Part shown: in pieces, positions 42,978-52,309 of the stretch
How positions within the stretch are numbered: the stretch's first letter is position 1
Layout: the number at the start of each line of letters is the position of its first letter
Notes under the pieces: model-generated
What the model was told of the DNA's origin: nothing
The model's database searches: none
The model's input: the letters and a program-made list of their open reading frames with translations, nothing else
Position numbers and translations under genes: made by a program
Source of the DNA: Hydrotalea flava
GTDB taxonomy: Bacteria > Bacteroidota > Bacteroidia > Chitinophagales > Chitinophagaceae
Length of the DNA stretch: 64,000 nucleotides
Direction: 5' to 3'
NCBI RefSeq assembly: GCF_001623405.1
Contig: NZ_LUHG01000080.1
Span: 26,640-90,639 of the forward strand

Positions 42978-43059
42978 ACTCGAAGCAGGGTCGAAGCAGG
43001 GCGGAAGGAGGTAAGGAGGGTGGTAAGCTGTGGGCACAACTACTTACATATTTTGATGG

Positions 43060-43350
43060 AAAAATTTGGTTTTTAAATTAAAAATAATGTGTACATTTCG
43101 TTGAATAAATATTAAAAAATAAAAGCCCCGCAGCCATGTGCGAAAGGGTAGCGAAGCTGCATACTGCAGTGCGTGGATAAATGAATAGGGGGTGGGTACC
43201 GGAACCAATAGCTAAGTTGGCTTTACGAAGCAGGAAAAAAAATATATGTATGTCGCAAAAATGGCTTAACGCAGTGTAAATCAGCAAAAAAATATGTTTA
43301 TAAATGAATGGGAAAGGAGGGTGAAATTTGTATATTTGAGAGTTAGCGGT
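43060..43350 (+). repeat. Long cassette-boundary repeat A, copy 1
   Basis: About 290 bp clearly homologous to 56210-56500 and, in its second half, to 44808-44945. Common landmarks are TTTTTAAATTAAAAAT, GCATACTGCAGTGCGTGGAT, GGGTACCGGAACCAATA, and an end reading TATATTTGAGAGTTAGCGG. The last contains a good Bacteroidota -7 box (TATATTTG), so this copy probably brings the promoter of the DUF3800 gene. Matching minus-strand frames in copies 1 and 3 are a consequence of the homology, not evidence for a gene. Confidence 0.7.
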
Positions 43351-43376
43351 AATGTTACTTGACACAAACATTCTAA

Positions 43377-44522
43377 TTGAATAAAGCAAATATTTATATA
43401 GACGAATTTGGCAATACACATCTCGATCTCTCGAAGAAAGGGACGTTCTCACATTTTGTTTATTCTTCTGTAATAATAAATGAGGGGGACACCCAAAAAG
43501 CAAGAGATGTAAGGACTAAATTATGCAGAAATTTTAAGTTAGGACCAGACATGAAATCCTCAAATATTAAAGACGCACATTTTACCAAGCGACTTAATAT
43601 TTTGGCGGAATTAGTTGCAGACTTAGATTTTAATATCGACGTTTTAGTTGTTGACAAAGCAAAAATAGATAGCGAAGGACTGAAATTTAAAAGAGTATTT
43701 TACAAATACTTTCAAAGCTTATTTATAAATAAGTATAATAGAAAGTATGAAGCCTATTCAATATGGGCTGACAAAGTTGGCGAAGAGTTTATGCACGAAT
43801 TAAATGCATATGTAAATAAGAGCGTCCAAAAAGACTTATTTCATCCTGACCGAAGTTTTCAACTTGCCGATGATAAAAAAGATGAAAAGCTAATCCAACT
43901 TGCTGACTTTATCTGTGGGTGCGTTGGTAAAATATTTTGCACGAGCCATTCTCATGAAAAGGCAAGAGAAATATATAACATAATTCATTCACGAATTTCA
44001 GTCGATTATTTTCCATTTGATTATTCACATAAAATTGGTAGTTCCAAAGTCGGTGCAGCAATTGATGGCCAAATACAGCAAATGAATTTTAGCGTGATCC
44101 AAAAGTATTTTGACAATCCAAAATCTAATATCAATAAGGAGAAGGCGAGGCTTTTGGACTATTTAAGATTACAAAGTGAAATCAACCCAACCAGACTTGT
44201 TCCAACAAAAGAGATACTAGTTTATTTAACAAACTTTTTTCCGCACTATTCTAGTGAGAAAATACGGATACTTATTCGAGACCTGCGATACGAAGGTTTA
44301 TTCATAGTGAGCCATTCAGGAAAGCCAGGTTACAAATTGGCAAACTGTTATCAAGACATTTCAGAACACTTTACACATTTCATGAAATATGTAATCCCAA
44401 TGCTTCAAAAAGTCCAAATTTTAAATTCATCTATATCGAATATTTCCTTTAATAAAATTAACCCTATAGAAAAAGACCCAAATATGATAAAATTGAAGGA
44501 ACTTCTTTCAGGACTAAAATAA
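43377..44522 (+). CDS. DUF3800 domain protein
   Basis: 381 residues from a TTG start. An in-frame stop lies directly upstream, and the first internal ATG would remove the N-terminal motif IYIDEFGN, which is the first DUF3800 signature. Further signatures are VVDKAKI near residue 100 and QLADFICG near residue 180, consistent with an RNase H-like fold with acidic active-site residues. The last 150 residues form a helical winged-helix-like tail. DUF3800 proteins are frequent in defence islands and mobile elements. The gene stands alone between repeat A copy 1 and palindrome B1. Confidence 0.8.
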   Translation: MNKANIYIDEFGNTHLDLSKKGTFSHFVYSSVIINEGDTQKARDVRTKLCRNFKLGPDMKSSNIKDAHFTKRLNILAELVADLDFNIDVLVVDKAKIDSEGLKFKRVFYKYFQSLFINKYNRKYEAYSIWADKVGEEFMHELNAYVNKSVQKDLFHPDRSFQLADDKKDEKLIQLADFICGCVGKIFCTSHSHEKAREIYNIIHSRISVDYFPFDYSHKIGSSKVGAAIDGQIQQMNFSVIQKYFDNPKSNINKEKARLLDYLRLQSEINPTRLVPTKEILVYLTNFFPHYSSEKIRILIRDLRYEGLFIVSHSGKPGYKLANCYQDISEHFTHFMKYVIPMLQKVQILNSSISNISFNKINPIEKDPNMIKLKELLSGLK

Positions 44523-44536
44523 ACACTACCACCAAT

Positions 44537-44663
44537 AACTAGGCGTTCGTGTTGCCCGAAGGGCAAGACATGAACGCCTCTGTTGTACGAAACCGGGCAA
44601 TTAGATTATCTATGGATTTGTCGGGGTGTTGTTATGGAGTACAAAGCAAGCGGCGAGCTTGTT
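44537..44663 (+). repeat. Palindrome-containing repeat B, copy 1
   Basis: Begins 15 bp after the DUF3800 stop. The first 48 bases (44537-44584) fold as AAC, GGCGTTC, TTGCCC-GAA-GGGCAA, GAACGCC, GTT; the following about 80 bases are homologous to those at 58038-58112. The outer AAC and GTT and the two nested stems resemble an integron attC site in shape, but the consensus core is not exact. Confidence 0.65.
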
Positions 44664-44807
44664 AAAGATTACGGACAGGCATTATGCTATTGCCCCCCTC
44701 TCAGCGTAAAATATCAACATCAAAACAATAAAACCACACTCGGCGTATGGCTGTGCCCACCCCCCCGGTTTTTGCCCACCTATGCCAACAACAATGGTAT
44801 TATGTAG

Positions 44808-44945
44808 TTGGCTTTACAAAACAGAAAAAAAATATATGTACTTTGCAAAAAGGGCATAACGCAGTGTAAACAAGTAAAAAATATTTTTATAATGGAATGG
44901 AACAGGATGGAAAAAATTCGTATATTAGCGAGTTGTAGGTAATGC
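44808..44945 (+). repeat. Cassette-boundary repeat A, copy 2 (partial)
   Basis: Homologous to the second half of copies 1 and 3 (TTGGCTTTACAAAACAG, AATATATGTACTTTG, ATAACGCAGTGTAAA). It ends CGTATATTAGCGAGTTGTAGG, with a weaker -7 box. It precedes the retropepsin-TPR gene by about 60 bp. Confidence 0.65.
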
Positions 44946-45005
44946 CATCTGACAGTTCACTAACTTTAACGGTTTAAAAAAACAAATAAATTATTAACAC
45001 CTTTT

Positions 45006-46898
45006 ATGCGGAATATTATCTTCTCACTGCTCTTACTCATGGGTTTCTCAAACATTGGGCAATCACAAACCGTAATAAAAATGAAAAGGGAGGGAGGTGT
45101 ATCTATGATTCCGTGTAAGGTAAACGGACTAAATCTGAACTTCATTTTTGATACAGGTGCATCTGATGTTTCAATTTCACTTACGGAAGCATCTTTTATG
45201 TTAAAGAATGGATATTTAGACACTGCAGATATTATTGGGACTTCAAACTATTTAGATGCTAATGGTGACATAAATGAAGGTGTTGCAATTAATCTTAAAG
45301 AAATTGAGATTGCAGGTTTAAAAATGTTTAATGTTAAAGCCTCCATAATTAAAAACATTAAAGCTCCGCTTCTGTTTGGACAATCTGCTATCAGCAAATT
45401 AGGATTAATACAAATTGATTTAAAATCGAATACCATTACTATTTTTAACGGGAAAGGAACTTATGATTATTCTAAATATGCCCAATCCAAAAACAATGCA
45501 CCTGATTCATCAGCAACAAGTAATATTAATAAATCTGAAAATGATTTTTTAGATGAAATAAAACTAAAAGTATCAGCAAACGATTACGAAGGTATCATTT
45601 CAGATTGCTATAGTATTTTAGAAATGAATCCAAATAGTGAGTATGCCTATTATTACAGAGCATATGCAAAGAATGAGTTAAAAGATTATCAGGGAGCTAT
45701 TGAAGATTATAATAAAGCAATTTCTTTAAACCCAACAGATGCTAATGCATACAACAATAGAGGAAATGCAAAAGCCGATTTACAGGATTATAATGGAGCT
45801 ATTGAAGATTATAATAAAGCAATTTCAATAAACCCAACATATGCTAATGCATATTACAATAGAGGACTTGCAAAATCCCTATTACACTATAACTATGGAG
45901 CTATTGAAGATTTTAATAAATCAATTTCATTAAACCCAACAAATTCTGGTGCATATTACAATAGAGGGCTTGCAAAAACCAAATTACAGGATTATCAAGG
46001 AGCTATTGAAGATTATAATAAAGCAATTTCTTTAAACCCAACATTTGCAGAAGCATATTACAATAGAGGGCTTGCAAAATCCCTATTACACGATAACTAT
46101 GGAGCTATTGAAGATTTTAATAAAGCCATTTCATTAAACCCAACAGATGCTAAAGCATATATTGTTAGAGGAGATGCAAAAGCCATATTACAGGATTATC
46201 AGGGAGCTATTGAAGATTTTAATAAAACAATTTCATTAAGCCCAACAGATGCTAAAGCATATAGTGGTAGAGGAAATGCAAAAATCAAATTACAGGATTA
46301 TCAAGGAGCTATTGAAGATTTTAATAAAGCAATTTCAATAAACCCAACAGATGCTAATGCATATGTTGGTAGAGGATTTGCAAAAGCCATATTACAGGAT
46401 TATCAGGGAGCTATTGAAGATTTTAATAAAACAATTTCAATAAACCCAACAGATGCTAAAGCATATAGTGGTAGAGGACTTGCAAAATCCGATTTACAAG
46501 ATTACAATGGAGCTATTGAAGATTTTAATAAAGCAATTTCAATAAACACAACAGATGCAGAAGCATATCTTAATAGAGGGCTTGCAAAAGCCAAATTACA
46601 AGATAGCTATGGAGCTATTGAAGATTTTAATAAAGCAATTTCAATAAACCCAACAGATGCAGAAGCATATCTTAATAGAGGGCTTGCAAAAGCCAAATTA
46701 CAAGATAGCTATGGAGCTATTGAAGATTTTAATAAAGCAATTTCAATAAACCCAACAGATGCTGATGCATATTTTTTTAGAGGAATTGTGAAAATTATTA
46801 TTTTGGGAACAAAAGAAAGTGGTTGTATGGATTTAAACAAAGCAAGGGAATTGGGTTCGACAAATGCAGACAATGCCATAAAAACCTATTGTAAATAG
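45006..46898 (+). CDS. Retropepsin-like aspartic protease with TPR array
   Basis: 630 residues with a signal peptide (IFSLLLLMGFSNIGQSQ). Residues about 25-155 form a retropepsin-like domain with the catalytic motif FIFDTGASDV and the flap-end ILLFGQ-type segment (APLLFGQSAISKLGL). After a linker come eleven full 34-residue TPR units and one partial, very alike (pattern AYYNRGLAK, LQDYQGAIEDFNKAIS, NPTDA). Successive 102-bp DNA units are also alike, and two (around 46550-46750) are nearly identical, so expansion is recent. It is predicted exported. The pairing suggests a protease with a protein-binding scaffold; the target is unknown. Confidence 0.85.
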   Translation: MRNIIFSLLLLMGFSNIGQSQTVIKMKREGGVSMIPCKVNGLNLNFIFDTGASDVSISLTEASFMLKNGYLDTADIIGTSNYLDANGDINEGVAINLKEIEIAGLKMFNVKASIIKNIKAPLLFGQSAISKLGLIQIDLKSNTITIFNGKGTYDYSKYAQSKNNAPDSSATSNINKSENDFLDEIKLKVSANDYEGIISDCYSILEMNPNSEYAYYYRAYAKNELKDYQGAIEDYNKAISLNPTDANAYNNRGNAKADLQDYNGAIEDYNKAISINPTYANAYYNRGLAKSLLHYNYGAIEDFNKSISLNPTNSGAYYNRGLAKTKLQDYQGAIEDYNKAISLNPTFAEAYYNRGLAKSLLHDNYGAIEDFNKAISLNPTDAKAYIVRGDAKAILQDYQGAIEDFNKTISLSPTDAKAYSGRGNAKIKLQDYQGAIEDFNKAISINPTDANAYVGRGFAKAILQDYQGAIEDFNKTISINPTDAKAYSGRGLAKSDLQDYNGAIEDFNKAISINTTDAEAYLNRGLAKAKLQDSYGAIEDFNKAISINPTDAEAYLNRGLAKAKLQDSYGAIEDFNKAISINPTDADAYFFRGIVKIIILGTKESGCMDLNKARELGSTNADNAIKTYCK

Positions 46899-47387
46899 AC
46901 AAAAAGTTTTGGAAGCGTTTGATATGGTGTTGGCACAACATCGGTAACCGTTGCACAACTTCTTTTGCCATGCAAAACCTAAGCACCTAACCCCAAAAAT
47001 GACCTCAGTAGAAGCCTTTTGAGCTTACAGTGTATAATAGCCATGAAGTTGTGGAAAGAAAATGGAAGAGCTATTACATTAAACCAGTAATATCAATAGT
47101 TGAAATTACCTATTCATTGCACCAATAAAAAAAATATTTCTTTAGCAATGTAGGCTACAAAATATTTTTTTCATCTACAACATTACCTTTGAAAAACCAA
47201 CAAAAGGTAAAATGCAATATCAAATTTGTAAACCCTAATACGGACAATAAAAAATGTGTAAACCTGATGTAAAACAAACAGCAAAAAAATGTAAACCTTT
47301 TGCAGGACGAGGCACTTTGGAGGACTGGAACATTTAAGCGAAGGACTAAAAGAGGCAGAAAAACAGATAAAAAAGCAAAAAGAGATA
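46899..47387. other. Intergenic region before the defence operon
   Basis: About 490 bp with no complete gene. The last 60 bp are open in frame with the helicase start (GGLEHLSEGLKEAEKQ) but contain no start codon after the preceding stop, so they look like a remnant. The promoter of the helicase-methylase operon should be here. Confidence 0.45.
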
Positions 47388-50300
47388 ATGTCATCTAAAT
47401 TTTTTACAAATAAAAGTGAACGAAGTATGTTCGATAAATTCAAAGGAATTATCGAACACATGAAAGACTTATATGCCTTTCATGCGGTTGTAGGTTACTT
47501 CCGTTCTTCGGGTTACTTCGCTTTACAACCATACCTGAAAGACTTAAAAGAAATCAAAATATTAGTCGGCATTAATGTTGACCAAATGTTTGCCGAATCG
47601 CAACGCAAAGGGCTTTTGTATTTCGGTGACGAAGAAAAAACGAAAGAAGAATTTTTGAAATGGTTTATTCAGGACATCAAAGAAGCCAAATATTCAGAAG
47701 AAGTTGAAAAAGGTGTTTTGCAATTCGTGAACGACTTGATTGACGGACGAATTGAAGTAAGAGCACACAATTCAAAAGCTATTCATGCCAAGTTTTATTT
47801 GTTTTTACCAGAACATCACAGCGAGCATTCAGACGGTTGGGTTATGATGGGTTCATCAAACCTTACAGAAGCAGGACTTGGTATTAAGAAATCACCAAAC
47901 TATGAATTGAACATTGCACTCAAAGACTATGACGATGTGCAGTTTACCAAAAAAGAATTTGTTGAATTATGGGAACATTCAACGCCAATCCTGCCAGCAG
48001 ATATTCAGCAGTTCAAACAAAAAACCCATATCGGTCAAACGTTCACGCCTTATGAACTTTACATTAAATTCTTGATTGAATACTTCGGAAAGAATATCGA
48101 TTACGACCCAGACACGGTTGGTGATTTACCAAAAACATACAAAAAACTTTCTTATCAGATTGATGCCGTAAACCAAGGCTTTCAAATGCTGATGGAACAC
48201 AACGGCTTTTTCCTATCTGACGTGGTTGGTTTAGGAAAAACAGTTATTGCAGCCATGATAGCAAAACGTTTTTTGATTGCCAATGGCTCATTGAATACAA
48301 AAATATTGGTTGTGTTTCCTCCTGCATTGGAAAAAAACTGGAAAAACACATTCAGACTTTTTGGAATTGATAGACACACCAAATTCATCACCAACGGACG
48401 ATTGGACAAAATTGTAAACGGTGATGATTTGAACTACTGGGCAAAAGAGGATTACGATTTGGTTTTAGTTGACGAAGCACACCGTTACAGAAACCATACT
48501 TCACAATCCTTCGGATTACTTCAACGAATTTGCAAGGCTTCAAGAAATGGCGAAGGCTTGGTACCGGGAAAGAAGAAAAAAGTCATTCTTATTTCTGCTA
48601 CTCCATTAAATAACAGACCGCAAGATTTATATTATCAGTTGCTTTTGTTTCAAGATGCAAGACGAAGCACTTTACCGGTAACCAATTTGCAAAGCTTCTT
48701 TGGACCAATCATTCGTGAGTTCAGAGAAATTATGCAACAAGATGAACCGAACATTCAACGTATCAGAGAACTGTATTCAATCATTCGTGAAAAAGTCATT
48801 TCTCAAATAACGGTTCGCAGAACAAGAAGAGATTTAAAGAACTATCCGAAATACATTGAAGATTTAAAAGCACAAGGAATTGTGTTCCCCGAAATAGCTG
48901 CACCCAAACCAAAAATTTATGAGTTTGATGCCAAGTTGAGCAAGCTATTTTATCATACCGTTTTCTACTTGACCGATGATGATAAAATACAGTATTATCG
49001 CTATCAGGCAATCAAATATTTAAAACCTGAATTAAGAGAGAACTATTACGAACAAGCCATTTTAGTTTCTCAATCGTTGGCAGGTATCATGAAAACTTTA
49101 ATGGTGAAAAGATTAGAAAGCAGTTTCACTGCTTTTAAATCATCATTAAAAAATCTGACCACTGCCACAGGCAGAATGATTGATATGTTTGACAAAGGAA
49201 AAGTTTTAATTGCTCCCGACTTGCGTGTGAACGACATGATGGAGAAAGGTTTCAGTATTGAAGATTTGGAAGAGATGATTCTTAAAATGAGCGTCGAGAA
49301 TCCAAGAAACAATGTTTTCAGTCCTGATGATTTTGATAGTGGATTTATTGAAGGGCTAAGAAAAGACCATTTGCTTTTGCAGGAATTAGTAAAAGAATGG
49401 AGCAAAGTAGAGCAAGACCCAAAACTGGATGCTTTTTTAAATACCCTCAAAGATGAACTGCTGAATCAAGATATCAACCCAACAGGTAAGTTGGTTGTGT
49501 TTACCGAAAGCACCGATACCGCAAATTACCTGGCTGAAAAAGTTGAAGCATTCCTAAATACAAAAGTTTTGAATGTTTCAAGTGACAATAGAAGCAAGAT
49601 TTTTGAAACCATTCAGGAAAATTTTGATGCTAACTACATTGGTGAGAGAAAGAACGATTACAATATCATTATCACAACCGATGTTTTGGCAGAAGGTATA
49701 AACCTGCATCGTTCTAACGTAATTGTAAACTATGACACGCCTTGGAATGCGACCCGACTCATGCAACGAATTGGACGGGTAAACCGCATTGGAAGTGTGG
49801 CAGGAGTTATTTACAACTACAACTTCTACCCTTCTCAACAAGGTGATGAAGAAATAAAACTATACAGTAATGCTTTAATAAAACTCCAAGGATTTCACAC
49901 GGCTTTTGGTGAGGACGCACAGATATACACACACGAAGAAATGTTGGAACAGTTTGAATTGTTTGATGAAGGATTACCTGATGATGAAGACAAGCGATTG
50001 CATTATTTGCGTTTCATCCGTGAGTTTAAAGACAACCATCCAAAAGAATTTAAACGCATCAAAGCATTTCCGCTAAAAGCAAGAACCGCAAGAAGCAACC
50101 AATATGCTCAAAAGGAAGATATGCACGCTTCAACAGTGGTGTTTCTGAAATCGCCTTACAAGATGGAATTTTATAAAGTAAATGGCAATAATAAAGTAAG
50201 CTCTTTAACCTTTTTAGAAGCAGCACAAATTTTTGAAGCACCAACTACCGAGCCGCCTTTTGAATTGCCTGAGAATCATTATGAACACGTTCAGGCTGCT

Positions 50301-50699
50301 TTGAAATCATTTAACGAAGACTTTTTAGGTGGAACAACTGAAAAGGTTACAACTACCGACAAAGCCGATGCAAATACCAAACAGGCTTTGAAATTCTTAC
50401 GCGACTTCAAAGCCATAACACACCAAGCCGTTGTAAAAAAAGCCTGCCAAACCTTGCAACCCATAGTTGAAAGCGGAACTTACACCCCATTGGCAAATGA
50501 GTTGAAAAAGCTTAGTCAGCAATTTTTCAGCAAACGAGAAATTACTACTTCGCAAGTGGATAATTTACTGATTGCCTTGGCTAAAAAATATGATGCTTTT
50601 ACCAGTGACGATGAAGAAAACAAACTGGAAGAAATTGACACCAATCCCGAAAGTATCGGCACACCTGAAATTGTGCTATCAGAAACTTTTATTGACTAA
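47388..50699 (+). CDS. PLD-like nuclease / SNF2-type helicase, defence
   Basis: 1103 residues. Residues about 30-175 form a phospholipase-D-like domain (HAKFYLF, then GSSNLTEAG). Residues about 245-460 form the SNF2/DEAD ATPase with VVGLGKT (Walker A), LVLVDEAHRYRN (Walker B) and LISATPLNN. Residues about 690-830 form the helicase C domain (KLVVFTESTDTANYLAEKVE, TTDVLAEGINL, QRIGRVNRIG). The C-terminal 250 residues are unassigned. It heads an operon with a methylase and the remains of an ATPase, the composition of the Hma (helicase-methylase-ATPase) type of antiviral system named in published defence surveys. It is intact. Confidence 0.88.
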   Translation: MSSKFFTNKSERSMFDKFKGIIEHMKDLYAFHAVVGYFRSSGYFALQPYLKDLKEIKILVGINVDQMFAESQRKGLLYFGDEEKTKEEFLKWFIQDIKEAKYSEEVEKGVLQFVNDLIDGRIEVRAHNSKAIHAKFYLFLPEHHSEHSDGWVMMGSSNLTEAGLGIKKSPNYELNIALKDYDDVQFTKKEFVELWEHSTPILPADIQQFKQKTHIGQTFTPYELYIKFLIEYFGKNIDYDPDTVGDLPKTYKKLSYQIDAVNQGFQMLMEHNGFFLSDVVGLGKTVIAAMIAKRFLIANGSLNTKILVVFPPALEKNWKNTFRLFGIDRHTKFITNGRLDKIVNGDDLNYWAKEDYDLVLVDEAHRYRNHTSQSFGLLQRICKASRNGEGLVPGKKKKVILISATPLNNRPQDLYYQLLLFQDARRSTLPVTNLQSFFGPIIREFREIMQQDEPNIQRIRELYSIIREKVISQITVRRTRRDLKNYPKYIEDLKAQGIVFPEIAAPKPKIYEFDAKLSKLFYHTVFYLTDDDKIQYYRYQAIKYLKPELRENYYEQAILVSQSLAGIMKTLMVKRLESSFTAFKSSLKNLTTATGRMIDMFDKGKVLIAPDLRVNDMMEKGFSIEDLEEMILKMSVENPRNNVFSPDDFDSGFIEGLRKDHLLLQELVKEWSKVEQDPKLDAFLNTLKDELLNQDINPTGKLVVFTESTDTANYLAEKVEAFLNTKVLNVSSDNRSKIFETIQENFDANYIGERKNDYNIIITTDVLAEGINLHRSNVIVNYDTPWNATRLMQRIGRVNRIGSVAGVIYNYNFYPSQQGDEEIKLYSNALIKLQGFHTAFGEDAQIYTHEEMLEQFELFDEGLPDDEDKRLHYLRFIREFKDNHPKEFKRIKAFPLKARTARSNQYAQKEDMHASTVVFLKSPYKMEFYKVNGNNKVSSLTFLEAAQIFEAPTTEPPFELPENHYEHVQAALKSFNEDFLGGTTEKVTTTDKADANTKQALKFLRDFKAITHQAVVKKACQTLQPIVESGTYTPLANELKKLSQQFFSKREITTSQVDNLLIALAKKYDAFTSDDEENKLEEIDTNPESIGTPEIVLSETFID

Positions 50700-50701
50700 A
50701 T

Positions 50702-51754
50702 ATGAGCAAACTAAGAAATACGCATACCGAATTCAAGCAAGTTGTTTTACTGATTGAAGAAGCCAGAAACAGGGCTTTTCATAAAGTAAACGAGGAATTG
50801 GTATTGCTGTATTTCAAAGTGGGCAATATAGTTTCAGAGAAGGTTTCAGCGGGTGCATGGGGCGAAAATACGGTTGAAGAACTGGCTTCATTTATTCAGG
50901 ATAATTGCTCCGGACTTAAAGGCTTTAACCGTAGAGGACTTTATAGAATGAAACAGTTTTATGAAACCTATTCCTCACCCGAATTTGTGTCAACACTGGC
51001 GACACATTTAAAAAAGCCTGAAAATGAAGTAAAAAATATTGTGACAACACTGTTGACACAATTACAATGGTCTGCACATCTGCACATTTTAAGCAAAACC
51101 AAAACTCCCGATGAAAAACTGTTTTACCTGCATTTAGCCATACAGGACAAACTATCAGTAAGAGAACTGGAACGACAACTTAACGCGGCAGTGTATGAAA
51201 GAACCACTTTTTCTAATCAAACTTTGCAGAAATCACTGCCTCAATTGCCACAAAACTTTTTCAAAGACCCATACATATTTGAATTTTTAGAACTGCCCGA
51301 TGGGCATTCTGAAAAAGACCTTGAAAAAGCATTAATTATTAACCTGCAAAAATTTATTCTGGAAATAGGTAAAGGATTCACCTACATGGGCAATCAGTAT
51401 CGCTTGCAGGTAGGCAATAAGGATTATTATACCGACTTGCTGTTTTATCATCGGGATTTGCAATGTTTGGTATTGTTTGAACTGAAAATACAAGAATTTG
51501 AACCCGAGTTTTTGGGTAAACTCAATTTCTATTTGGAGGCATTAGACCGTGATGTAAAACGACCTTTTGAAAACCCAAGTATTGGCATTTTACTTTGCAA
51601 GGGCAAAGATACAGAAGTGGTAGAATATGCCATGGCACGCAATACTTCCCCTGCTATTATAGCCGATTACGAAACCAAACTGATTCCGAAAACTGTGTTG
51701 GCAAACAAACTTCATCAATTGGTGGAGCAACTTACTAGGGAAACTGAATTATGA
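50702..51754 (+). CDS. YhcG-like DUF1016 PDDEXK nuclease
   Basis: 350 residues. The N-terminal DUF1016 part is helical (AGAWGENTVEELASFIQD, GFNRRGLYRMKQFYETY). The C-terminal PDDEXK nuclease domain shows YYTDLLFYHRDLQCLVLFEL and KIQEF, with the Asp and the Glu-x-Lys of the active site. It starts 2 bp after the helicase stop. Members often accompany restriction-modification genes. The final codons ACT-GAA-TTA-TGA form the first unit of the 14-bp repeat that follows. Confidence 0.88.
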   Translation: MSKLRNTHTEFKQVVLLIEEARNRAFHKVNEELVLLYFKVGNIVSEKVSAGAWGENTVEELASFIQDNCSGLKGFNRRGLYRMKQFYETYSSPEFVSTLATHLKKPENEVKNIVTTLLTQLQWSAHLHILSKTKTPDEKLFYLHLAIQDKLSVRELERQLNAAVYERTTFSNQTLQKSLPQLPQNFFKDPYIFEFLELPDGHSEKDLEKALIINLQKFILEIGKGFTYMGNQYRLQVGNKDYYTDLLFYHRDLQCLVLFELKIQEFEPEFLGKLNFYLEALDRDVKRPFENPSIGILLCKGKDTEVVEYAMARNTSPAIIADYETKLIPKTVLANKLHQLVEQLTRETEL

Positions 51755-51918
51755 GTGATGAATTATGAGTGATGAATTATGAGTGATGAATTATGAGTGA
51801 TGAATTGTGAGTGATGAATTGTGAGTGATGAATTATGAGTGATGAATTATGAGTGATGAATTGTGAATGATGAATTGTAAATGATAAATTATGAGTGATA
51901 AATTTTGAATGATAAATT
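51751..51918 (+). repeat. Twelve 14-bp tandem units copying a stop/start junction
   Basis: Unit ATGAGTGATGAATT with variants GTGAGTGATGAATT, GTGAATGATGAATT and TTGAATGATAAATT, repeated exactly twelve times without indels. The first unit holds the nuclease stop (TGA at 51752-51754) and the next ATG (51919) starts the following gene. Each of the clearest units reads as a short ORF, Met-Ser-Asp-Glu-Leu-stop, whose stop overlaps the next start (ATGA). Confidence 0.9.
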
Positions 51919-52287
51919 ATGAGTGATAAGAAGCATGTATTAAAAGATAAATCGTTTGCATTTGCTTTACGGTGTATAAGCCTATATAAGCATTTAAATG
52001 AAAATAAGAAAGAGTTTGTGATAAGTAAACAATTGCTGCGTTCAGGTACTTCGGTAGGAGCAAATATACGGGAAGCACAGAATGCGGAAAGTAAGGCGGA
52101 CTTTATTCATAAATTGGCTATAGCTCAGAAAGAATGTGACGAAACCATTTACTGGCTTGAGCTTTTGTATGAATCAGAATTCATAATCAATAGCGAATTT
52201 GAAGCATTAAACAACGAAGCAAATCAAATTTTAAAAATGCTCCGAAGTTCTATTCTAACTACCAAACAAAAATCTCATTACTCATAA
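51919..52287 (+). CDS. Four-helix-bundle protein (S23/IVS-like)
   Basis: 122 residues with the family pattern: FAFALRCISLYKHL, KQLLRSGTSVGANIREAQNA, FIHKLAIAQKECDETIYWLELL. The family occurs in rRNA intervening sequences of some bacteria and very often inside Bacteroidota restriction-modification loci; its role is unknown. The start codon is the first ATG after the 14-bp repeat. After the stop, TCATTACTCATAAC and CATCATTCATAACT look like degenerate, inverted versions of the upstream repeat, as if the gene had been inserted with its flanks. Confidence 0.85.
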   Translation: MSDKKHVLKDKSFAFALRCISLYKHLNENKKEFVISKQLLRSGTSVGANIREAQNAESKADFIHKLAIAQKECDETIYWLELLYESEFIINSEFEALNNEANQILKMLRSSILTTKQKSHYS

Positions 52288-52309
52288 CACATCATTCATA
52301 ACTAACAAC

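Noticed and set aside
42807..43037. N-terminal extension of the hypothetical protein at 42342-42806
   Set aside because: The extension covers a perfect palindrome and direct repeats and has an atypical cysteine-rich composition.
43078..43503. Minus-strand frames at 43078-43503 and 56227-56541 encode similar protein stretches
   Set aside because: They lie in copies 1 and 3 of repeat A, so the similarity follows from the DNA repeat. Composition is poor, they have no family motifs, and they oppose the direction of the neighbouring genes.
44583..44807. Small plus-strand frame after the DUF3800 gene
   Set aside because: Its first part is repeat B, which recurs at 58038-58112 without a matching open frame; the rest is low-complexity.
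51751..51918. 14-bp tandem repeat as a CRISPR array
   Set aside because: Units are contiguous with no spacers and no cas gene is nearby; they derive from a gene junction.
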